DNA of 64,000 bases. Origin: Silurus meridionalis (lineage: Eukaryota > Chordata > Actinopteri > Siluriformes > Siluridae). A model generated the notes under the pieces. That model made no database searches. It saw only the letters and a list, made by a program, of their open reading frames with translations, and was not told the DNA's origin. Shown here piece by piece: positions 37,927 through 50,543 of the stretch. Both the position numbers and the translations under genes were made by a program. Numbering within the stretch: position 1 is the stretch's first letter; each line of letters starts with the position of its first letter. Location of the stretch: assembly GCF_014805685.1 (NCBI RefSeq), contig NC_060909.1, positions 4,703,792-4,767,791 of the forward strand, read 5' to 3'.

Positions 37927-38165
37927 GATTTAATTCAATTCCGTTCATTTTTATTTGAATAGTGCTAAAGCGCCAGAGATAAAGCGGTTATAAAGTTGTA
38001 TAAAAGACAGTCTAAGTTTTGTGCCTTTAAGTTTATATTTATTATTGTAAATTTGTACCTAATGAAAGAGCCAGGGGAGACTGTGGCGAGGAAAATCTCA
38101 CTGAGATCTCATGAGGGAGAAACCTTAAGAGGAACCAGACTCAAATAGAAAACTCATTCTTATAT
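37927..38165 (-). repeat. L2-like LINE 3' fragment
   Basis: It starts TTTAATTCAATTCC and carries AGACTGTGGCGAGGAAAATC, AGAAACCTTAAGAGGAACCAGA, closely matching 45.86-45.96 kb at the 3' end of the larger LINE. Confidence 0.65.
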
Positions 38166-38274
38166 GGGTGGCACTTTTATTACACTCGGCCCATTTATTA
38201 CAGTTCCATCATTGTTGAGGTGTGCAGTGGTGGGCATTTAAATGCAACCTGTGGTCCTGAGCCATTGTAGTAGA

Positions 38275-38570
38275 CCGCTGATAAGTCATGAGTTAACTCG
38301 TGATGAATTACAACTTTTTTCGCACAGGAACTGAACTCTTTTATCTGGTCTAAATGTACCATATATTAATACTTTTTATGTTTTTGATACTCTCGATCAG
38401 TATGGGCATGGACAAATGAATGCTTTATGCAAAGGTTTGTTTATTATTTGTGAAATCATAAAGACAAAATATTCTTGTTATAAAGTAATGATGGTGTTTT
38501 AAATGATGTAAACCATCAGGACACCAAACGGAACTTTTGCTATGTTTCTACAGGGGCGGTTGTATGTTAT
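38275..38570 (+). repeat. Interspersed repeat, GTTAACTCGTGATTAAT family
   Basis: Inverted relative of 17570-17945; it reads GAGTTAACTCGTGATGAATT at the left and CACCAAACGGAACTTTTGC at the right. Confidence 0.5.
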
Positions 38571-39574
38571 ATAAATAATACACAATTAAATACACTTTCT
38601 TTATAATAATATGTTAAATTGAAAACAACACCTTATAAATAATCCTGCACTCTGTGCCAGGTGACCATCTGCAGAAGTGATCCTCAAAATACAGTAAACA
38701 CCCACACAAACCCATGCCTTGGTCTTATATTTCTCTATTTTAAATATAAAAAAATAAGGGTTTAAGTAAAAAAATTAGAACCTTAATTCAGAACTGTAAT
38801 CGATCATTCTTGTTTGTAGCTTTCTCAGACTTTTGGCTCTAATGCACAAATTGGCATCAGAAGCAACAGTTTCCTGTGGTGGAATATACTCGGTGAGGTT
38901 TGCTCTCCCTGGTGGTGTCACCTGATTAAACAGTACTGGTTTGTTTAACCATGTTGGCAATTTCTGTGTTTTTCACTGATTGACATCAGCCACTATATGG
39001 CTAGCAGGATGAGGCATATCCCAGCAGACGACCTGTACCAGTGCAGTGTACACTTCAGATAGATTCCTCTCTGCTCTTCTCGTATGTAGCCCACCTGAAG
39101 CACAGATGTGAGCCTTTCAGAAAGAGATAACCACACAAGGCCCATGTTATCAGTTAGCAACAGAACAGGCTAGCTGTGTTTGGTTTATTTGTTCGATTTT
39201 GAAGTGGACATCTGTGACACACACACCTGAAAAGAATACCTGAAGCTGGCCGAGTGGCTGTGAAATGACACTCAGGATTTACAACAAGTGCACTCACCAG
39301 GCTTCTTTATTTAGAAATGCTATACCAAGACTGAAATTGTGCTCTGCCCTGTCAAAGTCTGGCCATTCTCCTCTGACCTTCCTCATCAGTGAAGTGTTTC
39401 TGTGTGCTATGTTTCAACCACTCTGTGTAAACTGTAAAAACCGTGACAATCCCTCATTAGCTGTGACATCAGCTGCTTATGAACTTTTTAAACCACCCTA
39501 TTAGAGATTACATTTTCTCCTTTCTGCTTCAACATTACCTGTTGCCACATGCACTATATGAACAAATGTTTGGG

Positions 39575-39720
39575 TGGTGGCAGCTCAGTGGTTAAGATGT
39601 TGGACGTATGATCGGCAGGTCATTGGTTCAAAGTTGCCATTGCTGGGCCCTTGAGCAAGATCATTAACCCTCAGTTTCTCAGCTGTATGACAAAGATAAT
39701 TGAATATTACCTCAACCAAA
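39575..39720 (+). repeat. tRNA-like short interspersed repeat
   Basis: GGCAGCTCAGTGGTTAAGATG (A-box-like) and CATTGGTTCAAAGTTGCC (B-box-like) precede GGGCCCTTGAGCAAGATCATTAACCCTC. It sits in a decayed MITE: CACTATATGAACAAA just left at 39550, and MITE-like blocks at 39737-39820. Confidence 0.55.
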
Positions 39721-40021
39721 AACATCCTAATCTATTGTTTGCCTCCAACTTTGTGGTAACAAATTAGGGAAAATGCACATATGGTTGAAATTGTCATGCG
39801 TCCTAATATCTTCTATATGTCTATATTTTCTATATGTCTATATAATGTATTTGGCTGATCTGGTGTGTATTCCTAAATAGCTATCCAGTGAAGGTAGATA
39901 CTTGAAGAGAACCACTAACAGGATTTTAACATGGATGGCCAGGTGTTTTTACCACACAATACAAAAAAGTAGTATTTCTAATGCTCATTACTAAATAAGA
40001 AAAATAAAAACAAGGAGGTGG

Positions 40022-40170
40022 ATGCTTCAAATCAAATCGCAGCTACACAGAGGTAACACTTCTGGACCCCTGAGCAAGGCCCTTAACCCCATAGCTGCTC
40101 ATTTGGACGAATGAGATGAATGTAAGTCGCTCTGGATAAGGGCGTCTGCCGAAGTGGCATAAATATGAAA
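40022..40170 (+). repeat. Short interspersed repeat with GTAAGTCGCTCTGGATAAGG tail
   Basis: CCTGAGCAAGGCCCTTAACCCC is followed by GTAAGTCGCTCTGGATAAGG and GCGTCTGCC, a tail seen in reverse at 42545 (GATGCCCCTTATCCAGAGCG) and starting at the window end. Confidence 0.55.
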
Positions 40171-40291
40171 GGAAATGAACAAGACAGGACCTAACACATG
40201 CTGGTGAGGAGAACAACTGCATTTAGACCATCATGGTGGTTGCTTGTGAGATGCTCTCCGAATTTCTGAGGAAATACCAGTTTTTTAAACA

Positions 40292-40297
<6 letters not shown>

Positions 40298-40346
<49 letters not shown>
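40298..40346. repeat. (CA)n microsatellite
   Basis: About 24 CA units. A separate (CT)n tract of about 20 units lies at 40613-40654. Confidence 0.97.
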
Positions 40347-40610
40347 ACTTACTTTGAAGATTGGAGTGTCTTTTTGCTGATGACCCTGCTATGTATCTTG
40401 AGGCCAAGACTTTGATTATCAGTTTGGGGGAATAGGGGGGATGATCTGATGCCTTCTTGGCCCTGGTGCTCAGTGTTGTGACATTTTGAACCTAATCTTT
40501 GAAACCCATGGTCGTTTTCAGCATAGTTGATTCTTATCAAATACTGGTGAAAGTACAAATATTAAATGGCATTTTGGCAGCAATCTCAGTTAGTGTAGCT
40601 CTTTCTCTTT

Positions 40611-40656
<46 letters not shown>

Positions 40657-41099
40657 GCAGAAAAGATTTTAGTTTTTTCTTCCACACAAACAGCCTATGC
40701 GTATACAGTTTCAGATCAAAGTGCATTGTGGAATAAGGAACGTTCACTATGTATTTACCCTCAGGACTACATGATACCCGCATAAAGTTTTTCATCACAG
40801 TTTTTCATTTTCAGCTGTGTACATTACATTGTAATGACCCTTGACTAGCTGTATGGTTTATGTTTGTAATAATGTGACATGTCAAAGATTAAAATCAAAG
40901 CCACTCTGTGCAGGCTCTAAGAAAATAAATTCTCATTATGGCATCAACAATCTTATACACAGAAATGACAAATGCGCATATTTAAGGTTTAGAGAGCGTA
41001 TATAATTCTCTTGCTACCAGTGGCAAGGTCTAGCAAGGCATTTTTTTGCTGGCATGAAGAGTTACTGACTTACGTTTTAATATATGTATTTTGTTCATG

Positions 41100-41590
41100 A
41101 ATACAGTATATAGACAAACGTATTGGGACACCTGACCTTTCCTGCCATATGTGTTTCGTCTCCAAACTGTTAACACAAAGATGGAGGCACACAACTGTAT
41201 AGTACGTTTTTTGGATGCTGTATCATAGAATTTTGTGTTTACTTCAACTTGGAAACCCAAACCTTTTTTCCAGCGGAGCAATGCCCCTGTGCACAATGGC
41301 AGCTCCATGAAGATATGGTTGACATATTTTTGCGTGGAAGATCTCGAGTGGTTTGCTATGGAGCTTTGATCTTGACCCTATTGAATGCCTTTTGGATCAA
41401 TTGGAACGCTGACTGTAACCCAGACCTTCTCACCTCATCAGTACCTGACTTTACTAACTTTAACTGAATGAGTAAAATATTAACAAGCATATTTTAAAAT
41501 CTAGAGGAACATCTTCCCAGAAGAGTGGAGCGAATTATAAAAGGAAATTGGGACTAAAAGTGAAATGCGATGCTCCAAAAAAAAACAAAT
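41100..41590 (+). mobile_element. Tc1-derived MITE, right end replaced by a nested element
   Basis: The left end is CAGTATATAGACAAACGTATTGGGACACC. The interior reads as decayed Tc1 transposase; the minor block CTTGACCCTATTGAATGCC corresponds to the conserved DLNPIE region. It stops at 41590, where the pogo-like element starts. Confidence 0.75.
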
Positions 41591-42387
41591 ACCACATTTT
41601 TCGGACTATAAGCCGCTACTTTTTTCCCACGTTTTGAACTTAAACAACGAAGTGGTTTATTTATGAATTTTTTCTGGGTTTTTCCCGGTTTCACAAACTT
41701 CAAGCCAAAAAACTGAGCGACATAGCATTAGACCAATGAAATTTACGAATGGAAACGAAAAAACGCACCTCACCTGTGTTCTGAGCTGCACGTCATCGGG
41801 AGAGAAAACTTCCATCAGGTGATTTTTAAACGCACGACGATGCCAAAAGATAAACTCTCGAGAGAAATAGTTGTGAAAGGAAGGAGGAAGACAGTGAACA
41901 ATGACTTTCTTGGTAGGCTACTGTTTAGATACAAGCCGTTGTAACGCTTTGAGTCTGGGTCATGGGAGAGCTCGCTAACTCCAGTTGCAACACATCATAT
42001 AAACACAGACAGGTTTCCAAAACTCGTGCTTTTTTATTTTTCTTGGCAACAGCGTTACGGGTTAGCCAAAGAAACTTAGAAATCAACATCAGAAATTAAT
42101 AAGGACATAATCCTCAGTCTTACACACACACACACACGCAGTAATACCGGAAAAAATGCAGTGGCATGCTATTCCCAAAATACCGCTATGCTCCTAAAGG
42201 AAGCTCAACATATTTCACCTGTTACACCGTGTGTAACGTGTCTTTCGTTAAAGCCTGTGTAAAGTACATTAGTGTACTTTTGGCTTATAGACAGGTGCGG
42301 CTTATTTATGTTAAAAAAAAAATATTTGTAAAATTCAGTGGGTGCTGCTTATATATGGGTGCGCTTTATAGTCCGGAAATTACGGTA
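41590..42387 (+). mobile_element. Pogo/Tc1-type TIR element, about 800 bp, nested in a MITE
   Basis: The left end is TACCACATTTTTCGGACTAT followed by AAGCCGC. The right end is TAGTCCGGAAATTACGGTA. They are inverted, with TA at both ends, as in pogo-like Tc1/mariner elements. A short open segment near 41838 reads MPKDKLSREIVVKGRRK, which may be the start of a lost transposase or captured sequence. No catalytic domain is present. Confidence 0.72.
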
Positions 42388-42539
42388 CCCAATAGGCTCT
42401 TCTCCTAATTTTATAGCTTTTTATAAATTACTGGGGTCAAAGGTTTCAGATTTGAGGCCTTTACAGTCAGCACCTGTGACTTTTTTTGCATAATCACTAT
42501 GTTGCTTAAAGCTGTTCTTTTAACCAATCAGACTACATG

Positions 42540-42900
42540 TATGTTTACGGCATTAAGGAGATGCCCCTTATCCAGAGCGATGTAAAAAATGAAGTCTCTA
42601 TCAATTAATAAATCAACACTGGCTTATTAGATTACAAACTTAAGATACCCTCAGCCTACAACTCTATTATATTTTTAATAAATATAAACACAGACTAAAC
42701 AAAGTGGAAAAAGTGCTACTTTAAGTGTTTCATGAGGGGGTAGGTCTTCACTCGTTGCTTGAAGATAGCCAGTGACTCAGCTGTTCGGACATCTAGGGGA
42801 AATTCTTTCCACCACCTCGTGCCAGAATAGAGAAGAGCCTTAAAGTATTCTTACCTCTTACTCTGAGAGAAAGGTACACTAGATACAGGGTAGACTAAAA
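42540..42900 (+). repeat. Interspersed repeat, CAGTGACTCAGC / CCACCACCTC family
   Basis: It starts GGCATTAAGGAGATGCCCCT and TATCCAGAGCGATGTAAAA and continues TTGAAGATAGCCAGTGACTC, TTCCACCACCTCGTGCCAGAA. It shares the second half with 27.6 kb, and its start resembles the last bases of the window. Confidence 0.6.
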
Positions 42901-43228
42901 TTTGACCACTCCAAGGACCTCTAGCAGGCGTCCAAACACATTAGAATTTTCACGTGTTTAACTGCTTCCAGATGAAGAGTTCCAGGTCTGGGGTATTTTC
43001 AGTAGGGAACAGGTCACCTCACTGTTGACTATAGTATTCCATGGCATGGTTCAGGTCAGGATGCATTGACCTAAGACTTTCCTCACTGGCTTTTACAGGC
43101 TCTACCAACATTGCACCGAATTCCATTATCAAACAATAGAGAAATGCTTGTGGCTCTGACATCTCCCTGGTTTACATTGATGGTCTAGTGGATGGACCAC
43201 CTTGCCATCTTCCTCATCATATATATTT

Positions 43229-43487
43229 CTTCTTTTTTTTCCGGCTGCTCCTGTTTGGGGTCACCACAGCGCGTCTATCTCCATATCACTCTGTCCTCTA
43301 CATCTGCTCAATTCAAACCAACCACCTGCATGTCTTTCCTCACCACATCCATAAACCTCCTTCTTGGACTTCCTCTTCTCCTCCTGCCTGGCAGTTCCAT
43401 CCTCAGTATTCTTCCACCGATATACCCCATGTCCCTCTTCTGCACATGACCAAAACATCTGAATTACTTCTCTCTCACCTCATCTTC

Positions 43488-43493
<6 letters not shown>
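43229..43493 (-). mobile_element. 5'-truncated RTE-like LINE fragment
   Basis: Same minus-strand LINE 3' region as 59.6 kb: plus-strand blocks TCCGGCTGCTCC, CACCACATCCATAAACCTCC, GATATACCCCATGTCCCTC. It abuts a (TA)n tract at 43493-43565. Confidence 0.75.

Positions 43494-43565
<72 letters not shown>
43493..43565. repeat. (TA)n microsatellite
   Basis: About 36 TA units. Confidence 0.97.
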
Positions 43566-43567
<2 letters not shown>

Positions 43568-45484
43568 TGAGATTGAAGAACAGGTGGTTGGCTGTAATCT
43601 AGCAATTGAAAAAAACCCTGCAAGACCCCTTAGTATATAGACCTTGTGTGCTCTCAGGAGAAAAGAGTTCCACGTACAGTATGTGCATGGTATGGTGTGT
43701 ACATAGTGCACTGCCCAGTTATATATAGACAATGCACCTGTCTATATTCAAGGTGTGTGTGTGTGTGTGTGTGGCGGCCATCAAAGCACACCACAGCACT
43801 GAGGATGGTGTCAGTGCAGCATCGCCCACAGGCTCCTTGATAAAGTTCCATTTGTTTTTGCTCATTGTTCTGTCAGCAAAAAGAGGAGGAGAACTACATA
43901 TCTTGGCGAAAAGCTTAACTTAGCTGCAGGTGTTGCTGATTGGATAATTCCCCAAAACACCCATTTGTTTTGCAACCTATTGATATGACAGTGTTGATAA
44001 AGGGGTACTTGCTGGGTATTTCTTTCTATGTCCAGAATATTTGTAATGTACTGAGAGATTTCCTATGTCCAACCTAAGGCTGGAATAAGAGGTGATGGAC
44101 CTCATCACCTTGGCTTACATATGAGTCAGACATCTGAATTCAACCCTGACATGCCTATCTATGAAAAGCCTCTTTATGGGCATATAGTATATAGTATAGT
44201 AGCTATATAGTATATTGTTTTGACCAGTTCTCAACATGTGAGCAAAAAAAGGACTTTGATTCTCACCACTGGATATCCAGTGTTCCTTAAACCACAATTG
44301 CATAGGTTATTAGCATTCCTTGCTGCTGAAACCATTCACCCCTTCTTTGTAGTATTCTCATTTTCTAGCCTATCTGATGGTCCAGTTGCTCTGTTATTGC
44401 TTCTGTCATTGGAATATATTGCTCTGTGCCTAAACACTCCATGCAAAGTAGTCAAGACATCCATCATTGGCCATGTGTGAGCAGGTTAAGCTAGACAAAA
44501 GGCTTGCACCAACACCAGATAGCATGACTCAAGTGTAACCTGACTCTTAGTCAAACAAGAAGTTGGCGAACCAAAAGTCAGAGTGGCTTTTTATGAAACC
44601 TTAGCTTAAAACGATGCCGGCCCCCAGACAATTCCACCCTTTATTGTATTGATTGTAGGGTGAAATGTCGCCTTATTGCAAGCAGCCCAGCCCTGTCTTA
44701 TGTCCTAGATGTGTGTCTAGGGAGAGAATTAGCTGCACTGGGCTGGAAAAATCTGGATTGGGTTCTTCAAGAGACTGACATTAATCAATGTCCTCGTATT
44801 AGGAATGCAATAACGGCATATTATCACAGTAAATTTCTCTGCTGGCGCACATTAGAATTCCATTCTGCACTCATACCCCCTGTCATGCGTGTGATGAATG
44901 CTTCGTAAATGGTGCGAACGCTAGAACAATCGGAGGCGCCCTGTGCCTGCAATTAAAAAAAGTCTACTGTAGGGCGTTTCTCTGGACATCCTACACCGTC
45001 ATAAACTTTTCTGAGCGCATTGTAGACAGACCACCCTGCGTTTTTTTCGTGGACAGCTCGCATTGTTGCAAGACCTGCCGCTGATTAGATTCTATCACAA
45101 TCTCCTATTGTCATGCTCACTTTGTCCATTCCTTTGATAAATAGACTCTTTAAAATGTCCCATAAGTTACCGCTTTTCTAACAGTCTTTTTTTTACCTTG
45201 ACATTACTCATACCACTAAAGGATTTGTTTGAATTGCCTGAAAGAATGACTAACTGTGAAAACTTATTTGATACAATGCCTTCGGGGTCCCTCAATTGTA
45301 CATCATTTCCTAACAAGCATTATTTCGATTGTTGTATTGTCTTTTTTCTCCTGCTTCAGCATACTGTGCTAGAAAATACAGGCCTATACATTTTACATGC
45401 ATCAATTTACCTGAGTAAAGTTGCTGCTGCATCTGTTCAACAATTTCAATGAAGCGTTTTTCAGTTACGTAATCAGAGGGATGC

Positions 45485-45489
<5 letters not shown>

Positions 45490-45525
<36 letters not shown>
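45490..45525. repeat. (AG)n microsatellite
   Basis: About 17 AG units. Confidence 0.95.
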
Positions 45526-45527
<2 letters not shown>

Positions 45528-45754
45528 CAGGATGACATATTAATGCTTGTGTCTTGAGAAGCCATGAGAGGAATAAAGGGTGATCAGCATGGAAAAAAAT
45601 ATTATTATTAATTTCACAAATTGATTAGGCTTAAATCACAGTTGATTAGACACAAAGACATGAAATAAGAGGAAAATGAAAATAGCAGTGATGTGACTGA
45701 CACCATAATGAATAAATAAATAAAAACATGACATTTAGCTTGCTTCTGTATGTA

Positions 45755-46240
45755 TTTCAGTTTAATTGATTTAATTCAAATTTAAAACAGCTTTACACAG
45801 CTAATAATGCCTTAATAAAGAATAAATAAGATGTTCATTATAAGTGTAAGTTTGTCCCTAATTAGTGCACCAGTGGTGACTGTGGCAAAGGAAAAACTCC
45901 CTGAGATGGCATAAGGAAGAAACCTTAAGGAGGAACCAGATTCAAGAGGAAACCCGTCCTCATCTGGTTGCATCGAATGTCTATTCATTATAACTACACA
46001 ATGTTGAGATGTGCAGTGCAAACTGTAGTCCTGAGTCAGTGTAGCAGACTGTTGACATTAAGTACAGTCCAGATGCATCCTCAAAGTTCCTGTTCTTACT
46101 CCGTAATATATTGGATTCCCAGGCAATTGATGAGAAACCATCCCCTGCTGCACAGAGTGGCACGGAACAGGCAGATCCAGGGAGAAAAGGGGCAGGAACA
46201 GTGGTCACTGGTACCTCAGGAGCTTGTTTAACTCGACAGA

Positions 46241-46280
<40 letters not shown>

Positions 46281-48130
46281 TTATTAAGTATCATTATTGT
46301 TGTATTAAGGACACTGTGCAGTTGAGGATTCCGGCAAGACTCGCTGTGGCAGCATAACTAAAAGGGAGAGCCAGAAGCACAGACATGAGAGATCTCTGGG
46401 ATAAGAGACGACCCACTACACCAGCGTCAACAAACCTGAGTGAACATGAGAGTGAGGGAACGACAAGATACAAATATCCCAGTTCACCAAACACTCTGTA
46501 TCATGATCCCTCCAGATCTGCTCCTTTACCTTAGAAACATCTACCGAATAAATGTTTGACTAAATAAATATGTTTTCAGCCTCTGTGTCTGAGTCCTGAA
46601 CACTAATTGAAAGGCTGTTCCATAACCGTGGGGCTTTATAAGAGAAAGATCTGCCCCCTGCTGTAGTCTTCATTATTTGAGGTATCAACAGATAGTCTGC
46701 ACCTTTTGATCTAAGTAGGCGTGGGAGATCATATTGGTACAGAAGTTCACTCAGATACTGCGGCGTGAGACCGTTAAGCGCTTTATACGTCAGTGGTAGT
46801 ATTTTATAATCAATGCGAGATGAAATTGGGAGCCAGTGTAGACTGATTAAAACAGGGGTGATGTGGTCATATTTTATAGATCTAGTAAGGACTCTTGCTG
46901 CTGCATTCTGGACTAAATGAAGCTTATAAAGCATTACAGTAGTTTAATCTAGATTTAACGAAAGCATGAACTAGTTTCTCTGCATCCTGTAACGACATAA
47001 TATTTCTAATTTTAGCAATATTTCTTAGGTAAAAGAAGGCGATCCTGGTAAAATTATTCACATGAGCCTCAAAGTACAGACTAGAGTCAATAATCACACC
47101 AAGGCCTTTGACTGCTTTACACATTGAGACAGAAACACCATCCAGAGATGCTACGTAATTGGAAAGTTTGCTTCTAGCTGCATGTGGTCCTATTAAAAGT
47201 ACTTCCGTCTTATTCAAGTTAAGCAGAAGGAGGTTATCAAGCATCCACTGTCTAATGTCCTTTACACACTCCTCAAAATTGTTAAGCTGATCTCTCTCAT
47301 CTCGCTTTGCTGATATATACAACTGCGTATCGTCAGCATAGCAATGGAAGCTAATACCTTGTTTATGTATAATTGCACTCAGAGGCAGCATATACAAAGA
47401 GAAAAGCAGTGGGCCTAAGACAGATCCTTGCGGAACACCAAACTTTTCCTCAGAGAGTGAGGAGAACTCACAATTTACATCAACAAACTGATATGATAAT
47501 ACTCAGTGGTGTCAAAAGCTCGAATAAAGGTCAACCAAAACAAGTAAAGAGATGCAACCAAATAGCAGGTCATTTACCACTTTAATTAGTGCTGTTTTTG
47601 TGCAATGATGAGGCCTAAATCCTGACTGATACATTTCAAAAATGTTATTTCTAAGTAGATGTGAGCAAACCTGCTGTGCCACAACCTTTTTTAGAATCTT
47701 GGAGAAAAAGGGCAGGTTTGAAATTGGCCTATAGTTGGACAGCTGACAAGGGTCAAGGTTGCCAGTTTGAAGTATTTAGGTACATAACCAGTTCTGATGG
47801 AAAACTTTATTATATTTAGAACAGGTTCAATTACTTATAAAATTATCTGGTCAAAGAAACTTGTAGGCAAGGGATTGAGAATGCAAGTAGATGATTTTTA
47901 TGAGGAAATAAATGAAATTAAGTCATTTTCTTGAATAGGAGTAAAACTTTGTAATTGATCGTCTGTTATAATTACAGCGCTGTCTACAGGGTGATTTATA
48001 TTCAATTGCCTGGATTTTTTTCCTGATGTTTTCAACTTTACTATTAAAAAATGTATTTTCTATAACTCAGGAGACTCTCCTTCTATGCTATTTGAAATAC
48101 TCTCAATTTGGTTTGACGCCATTTACACTC
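45755..48130 (-). pseudogene. L2-like LINE, 5'-truncated, reverse-transcriptase domain with few breaks
   Basis: On the minus strand, in order: YQSGFRPHH (about 47.6 kb), [16 protein letters not shown] (about 47.4), [11 protein letters not shown] with the catalytic Y-x-D-D (about 47.33), [19 protein letters not shown], then HIT-PVL-SLHWLPISSRI and YKALNGLTPQYLSEL (about 46.75). It ends in a 3' UTR reaching about 45755 with an (AG)n tract at 46247-46276. This order is that of an L2/CR1-type reverse transcriptase. The reading frame is open over about 47397-46924 and again 46934-46560, with breaks between and upstream; there is no endonuclease part. It is an inactive copy. Confidence 0.85.
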
Positions 48131-48731
48131 TAATTTCCGAGTGGTCTGTGTTAAGGTGTGCGTATGATCATTATGCCATGGTGCTAATTTTTCTGCCTGA
48201 TCATATTGGTTTGAAGGGGAGCTCAATCATCTAGCATTTATGTTCTAGAGCCATATGGTGTTTGTGTATGCATGAGGATTGTCTGCTAATTTTCACAATT
48301 CTTTTCTCATATCATAACTTTTTACAACATAATTGGAGACTAGACTGACTGCCTCATGAGTCCTCATCCGGTACACATGTCCATGTGTCCACACTCCCAC
48401 AACTTTACAGCCCTAGGGAGCTTAAATCTGTAATTGCTCTCTAATTAGGTTTAAATATTGGTCTCAGACAGACAATACACATATAAAACACCACATAAAA
48501 ATGACTATCGACTTTTTGACTTTGACTTTTTCTTTTTTGGCTGTCAGTTTGCTGATAGAATGTATAAAGTGAAAACAAATGCTAATCCAATATTCGGATT
48601 TCATATGTGTAATTTCCAAATAGCATAAACAATTGTTACTTTCAATTCGGTGACACATAATAAAAAAGAAAAAAAGAAAAAAAAAAAACAGTTTTTGCCA
48701 ATTAGCTAAGACTTATTCACATTTTTGTGTT

Positions 48732-48943
<212 letters not shown>

Positions 48944-48963
48944 TTATTTTGGTTGTTTTGTAG

Positions 48964-49178
48964 ATGTCAGTGCCCCGCACAGTTTGATGGACCTGAATGT
49001 CAGCAGACCAAGCATAGTTTCCATGGCAATGGCTATGCCTGGTTTCCTCCCATAAGGCCATGCTTCGAAAGCCACCTTTCTCTGGAGTTCATCACAGAGG
49101 TGGCAGATGGGCTGCTGCTCTACAGTGGTCCACTCGCCCCACTGCAACCCTGGGAACCAGAGGATTTCATGGCTATAG
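48964..49178 (+). CDS. Type III classical cadherin, exon 7: end of EGF-like module and start of laminin-G domain
   Basis: A 215-bp exon. It completes the EGF module with [15 protein letters not shown], giving the C-x-C-x(5)-G-x-x-C pattern. It then starts a laminin-G domain: [17 protein letters not shown], then [19 protein letters not shown] and ending EDFMAIG. F-x-G-x-G-Y-A-W-F-P and the T-x-x-x-D-G-L-L-x-Y-x-G strand are typical of neural-cadherin-type proteins. The acceptor is TTGTTTTGTAG, the donor ATAG/GTAACG at 49179, phase 1. The rest of LamG and the transmembrane and cytoplasmic parts are not in the window. Confidence 0.95.
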
Positions 49179-50043
49179 GTAACGTACACAAATTTACTGT
49201 ATTGCAAAAAGATGGAAAAAAGCAGCAGGGAGCTGGAATGAGGGAGAAAAATCATTTGTTTTTCTTTGAAAAGTTGTCGGCACCAGCAGAGTTTTACAGA
49301 GGTCTGGTAGCTAGAGGTTGTCTCCCCTACTTACCACATGCTTACAGGAATGCAAGTGTTGTTGTTTTTTCTGCAGATATTTCTGGGAAAAGGATTGATC
49401 TCCAGTGGCGAATATAGTAGTGTGCAATTTTAATGTAATTTAAAATGAAAAAAGGAAAAAACTATATATATAACTAACTTGTTTAAACTTATTATAAAAG
49501 TAGAATACAAACTATAAAAAAAAAGAAAGAAGGAAAAGAAATTGAATAAATAATGTATGCTTGATGGGCCCAAGGGTGATTGTTAAAAAAAAAACCTTCT
49601 TGACATGGCCACTGTAACAAATAGAGGACAGGACATACAATGAGACCTCTGCTGCCACAAACCCACAAGATTGGATTTTTTTTTTATGATGACTTGAGGC
49701 TAATTATTGATGCTACAGTATAGCGATATAACAACAGGGACGTTTTACTTTTACTGGGACATTCCATATTATTAAATATAAGCATAAGCATGATGTGTAA
49801 GCTGTTCATTAATACATCAAAGAAAGTTATATTCGCTGAGTTGCATAAGTAGAATATCACACTTCGGATTACATTCGGATCATTCGCAACATGGTGTATC
49901 AACTCAAATAAACTCAAGCTTTATTGTCATTCTGTCACTCATACACACTGTGTATGTAAAAGAACAAAATGTTGCATAGACAGTGAAACAGCAAAAGAAA
50001 ACTTTAAACGTCTTGTCAGTAGGGCGTAATCATTTACAAAACA

Positions 50044-50046
<3 letters not shown>

Positions 50047-50119
<73 letters not shown>
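50047..50119. repeat. (TA)n microsatellite abutting a MITE
   Basis: About 36 TA units; the MITE at 50121-50543 begins directly at its edge. Confidence 0.97.
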
Positions 50120-50120
<1 letters not shown>

Positions 50121-50122
<2 letters not shown>

Positions 50123-50543
50123 CAGACATATGGTAAGTATTGTATGTGCTTTTTAAGAATAACATTACACCTGTAATCCCAGTTTGCTCTTAGAAATCCC
50201 CCCACTCTTCTGGGAAGATGTTTCACTAGAATGTTTTAGTGTAGTGGCATTTGTATTCATCAGTTACAACAGTGGTAGTTAAGTCAGGTACTGTTGTATG
50301 TGAGGTGAGGAGGCCTGGGGTTTAGTCATTGTTCCAATTTATCCCGAAGGTGTTCAATAAGGTTCAGATTAGAGTTGTATAGCAGGCCACGTAAGATTTT
50401 CAAACCATGTAAACCATATTGTCATGGAGCTCACATTGTGCACAGGGGCATTGCCATGCTGGAAAAGGTTTGGGTTTTCAAGTTCAAGTGAATGCAAAAT
50501 TGTATTTTACCACAGCCAGACAAACTTTTGTCCTTATAGTGTA
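50121..50543 (-). mobile_element. Tc1-derived MITE
   Basis: It contains CCACTCTTCTGGGAAGATGT, GAGGTGAGGAGGCCTGGGG, GCACAGGGGCATTGCCATGC and ends ACTTTTGTCCTTATAGTGTA. The left TIR is lost at the TA tract. Confidence 0.75.
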
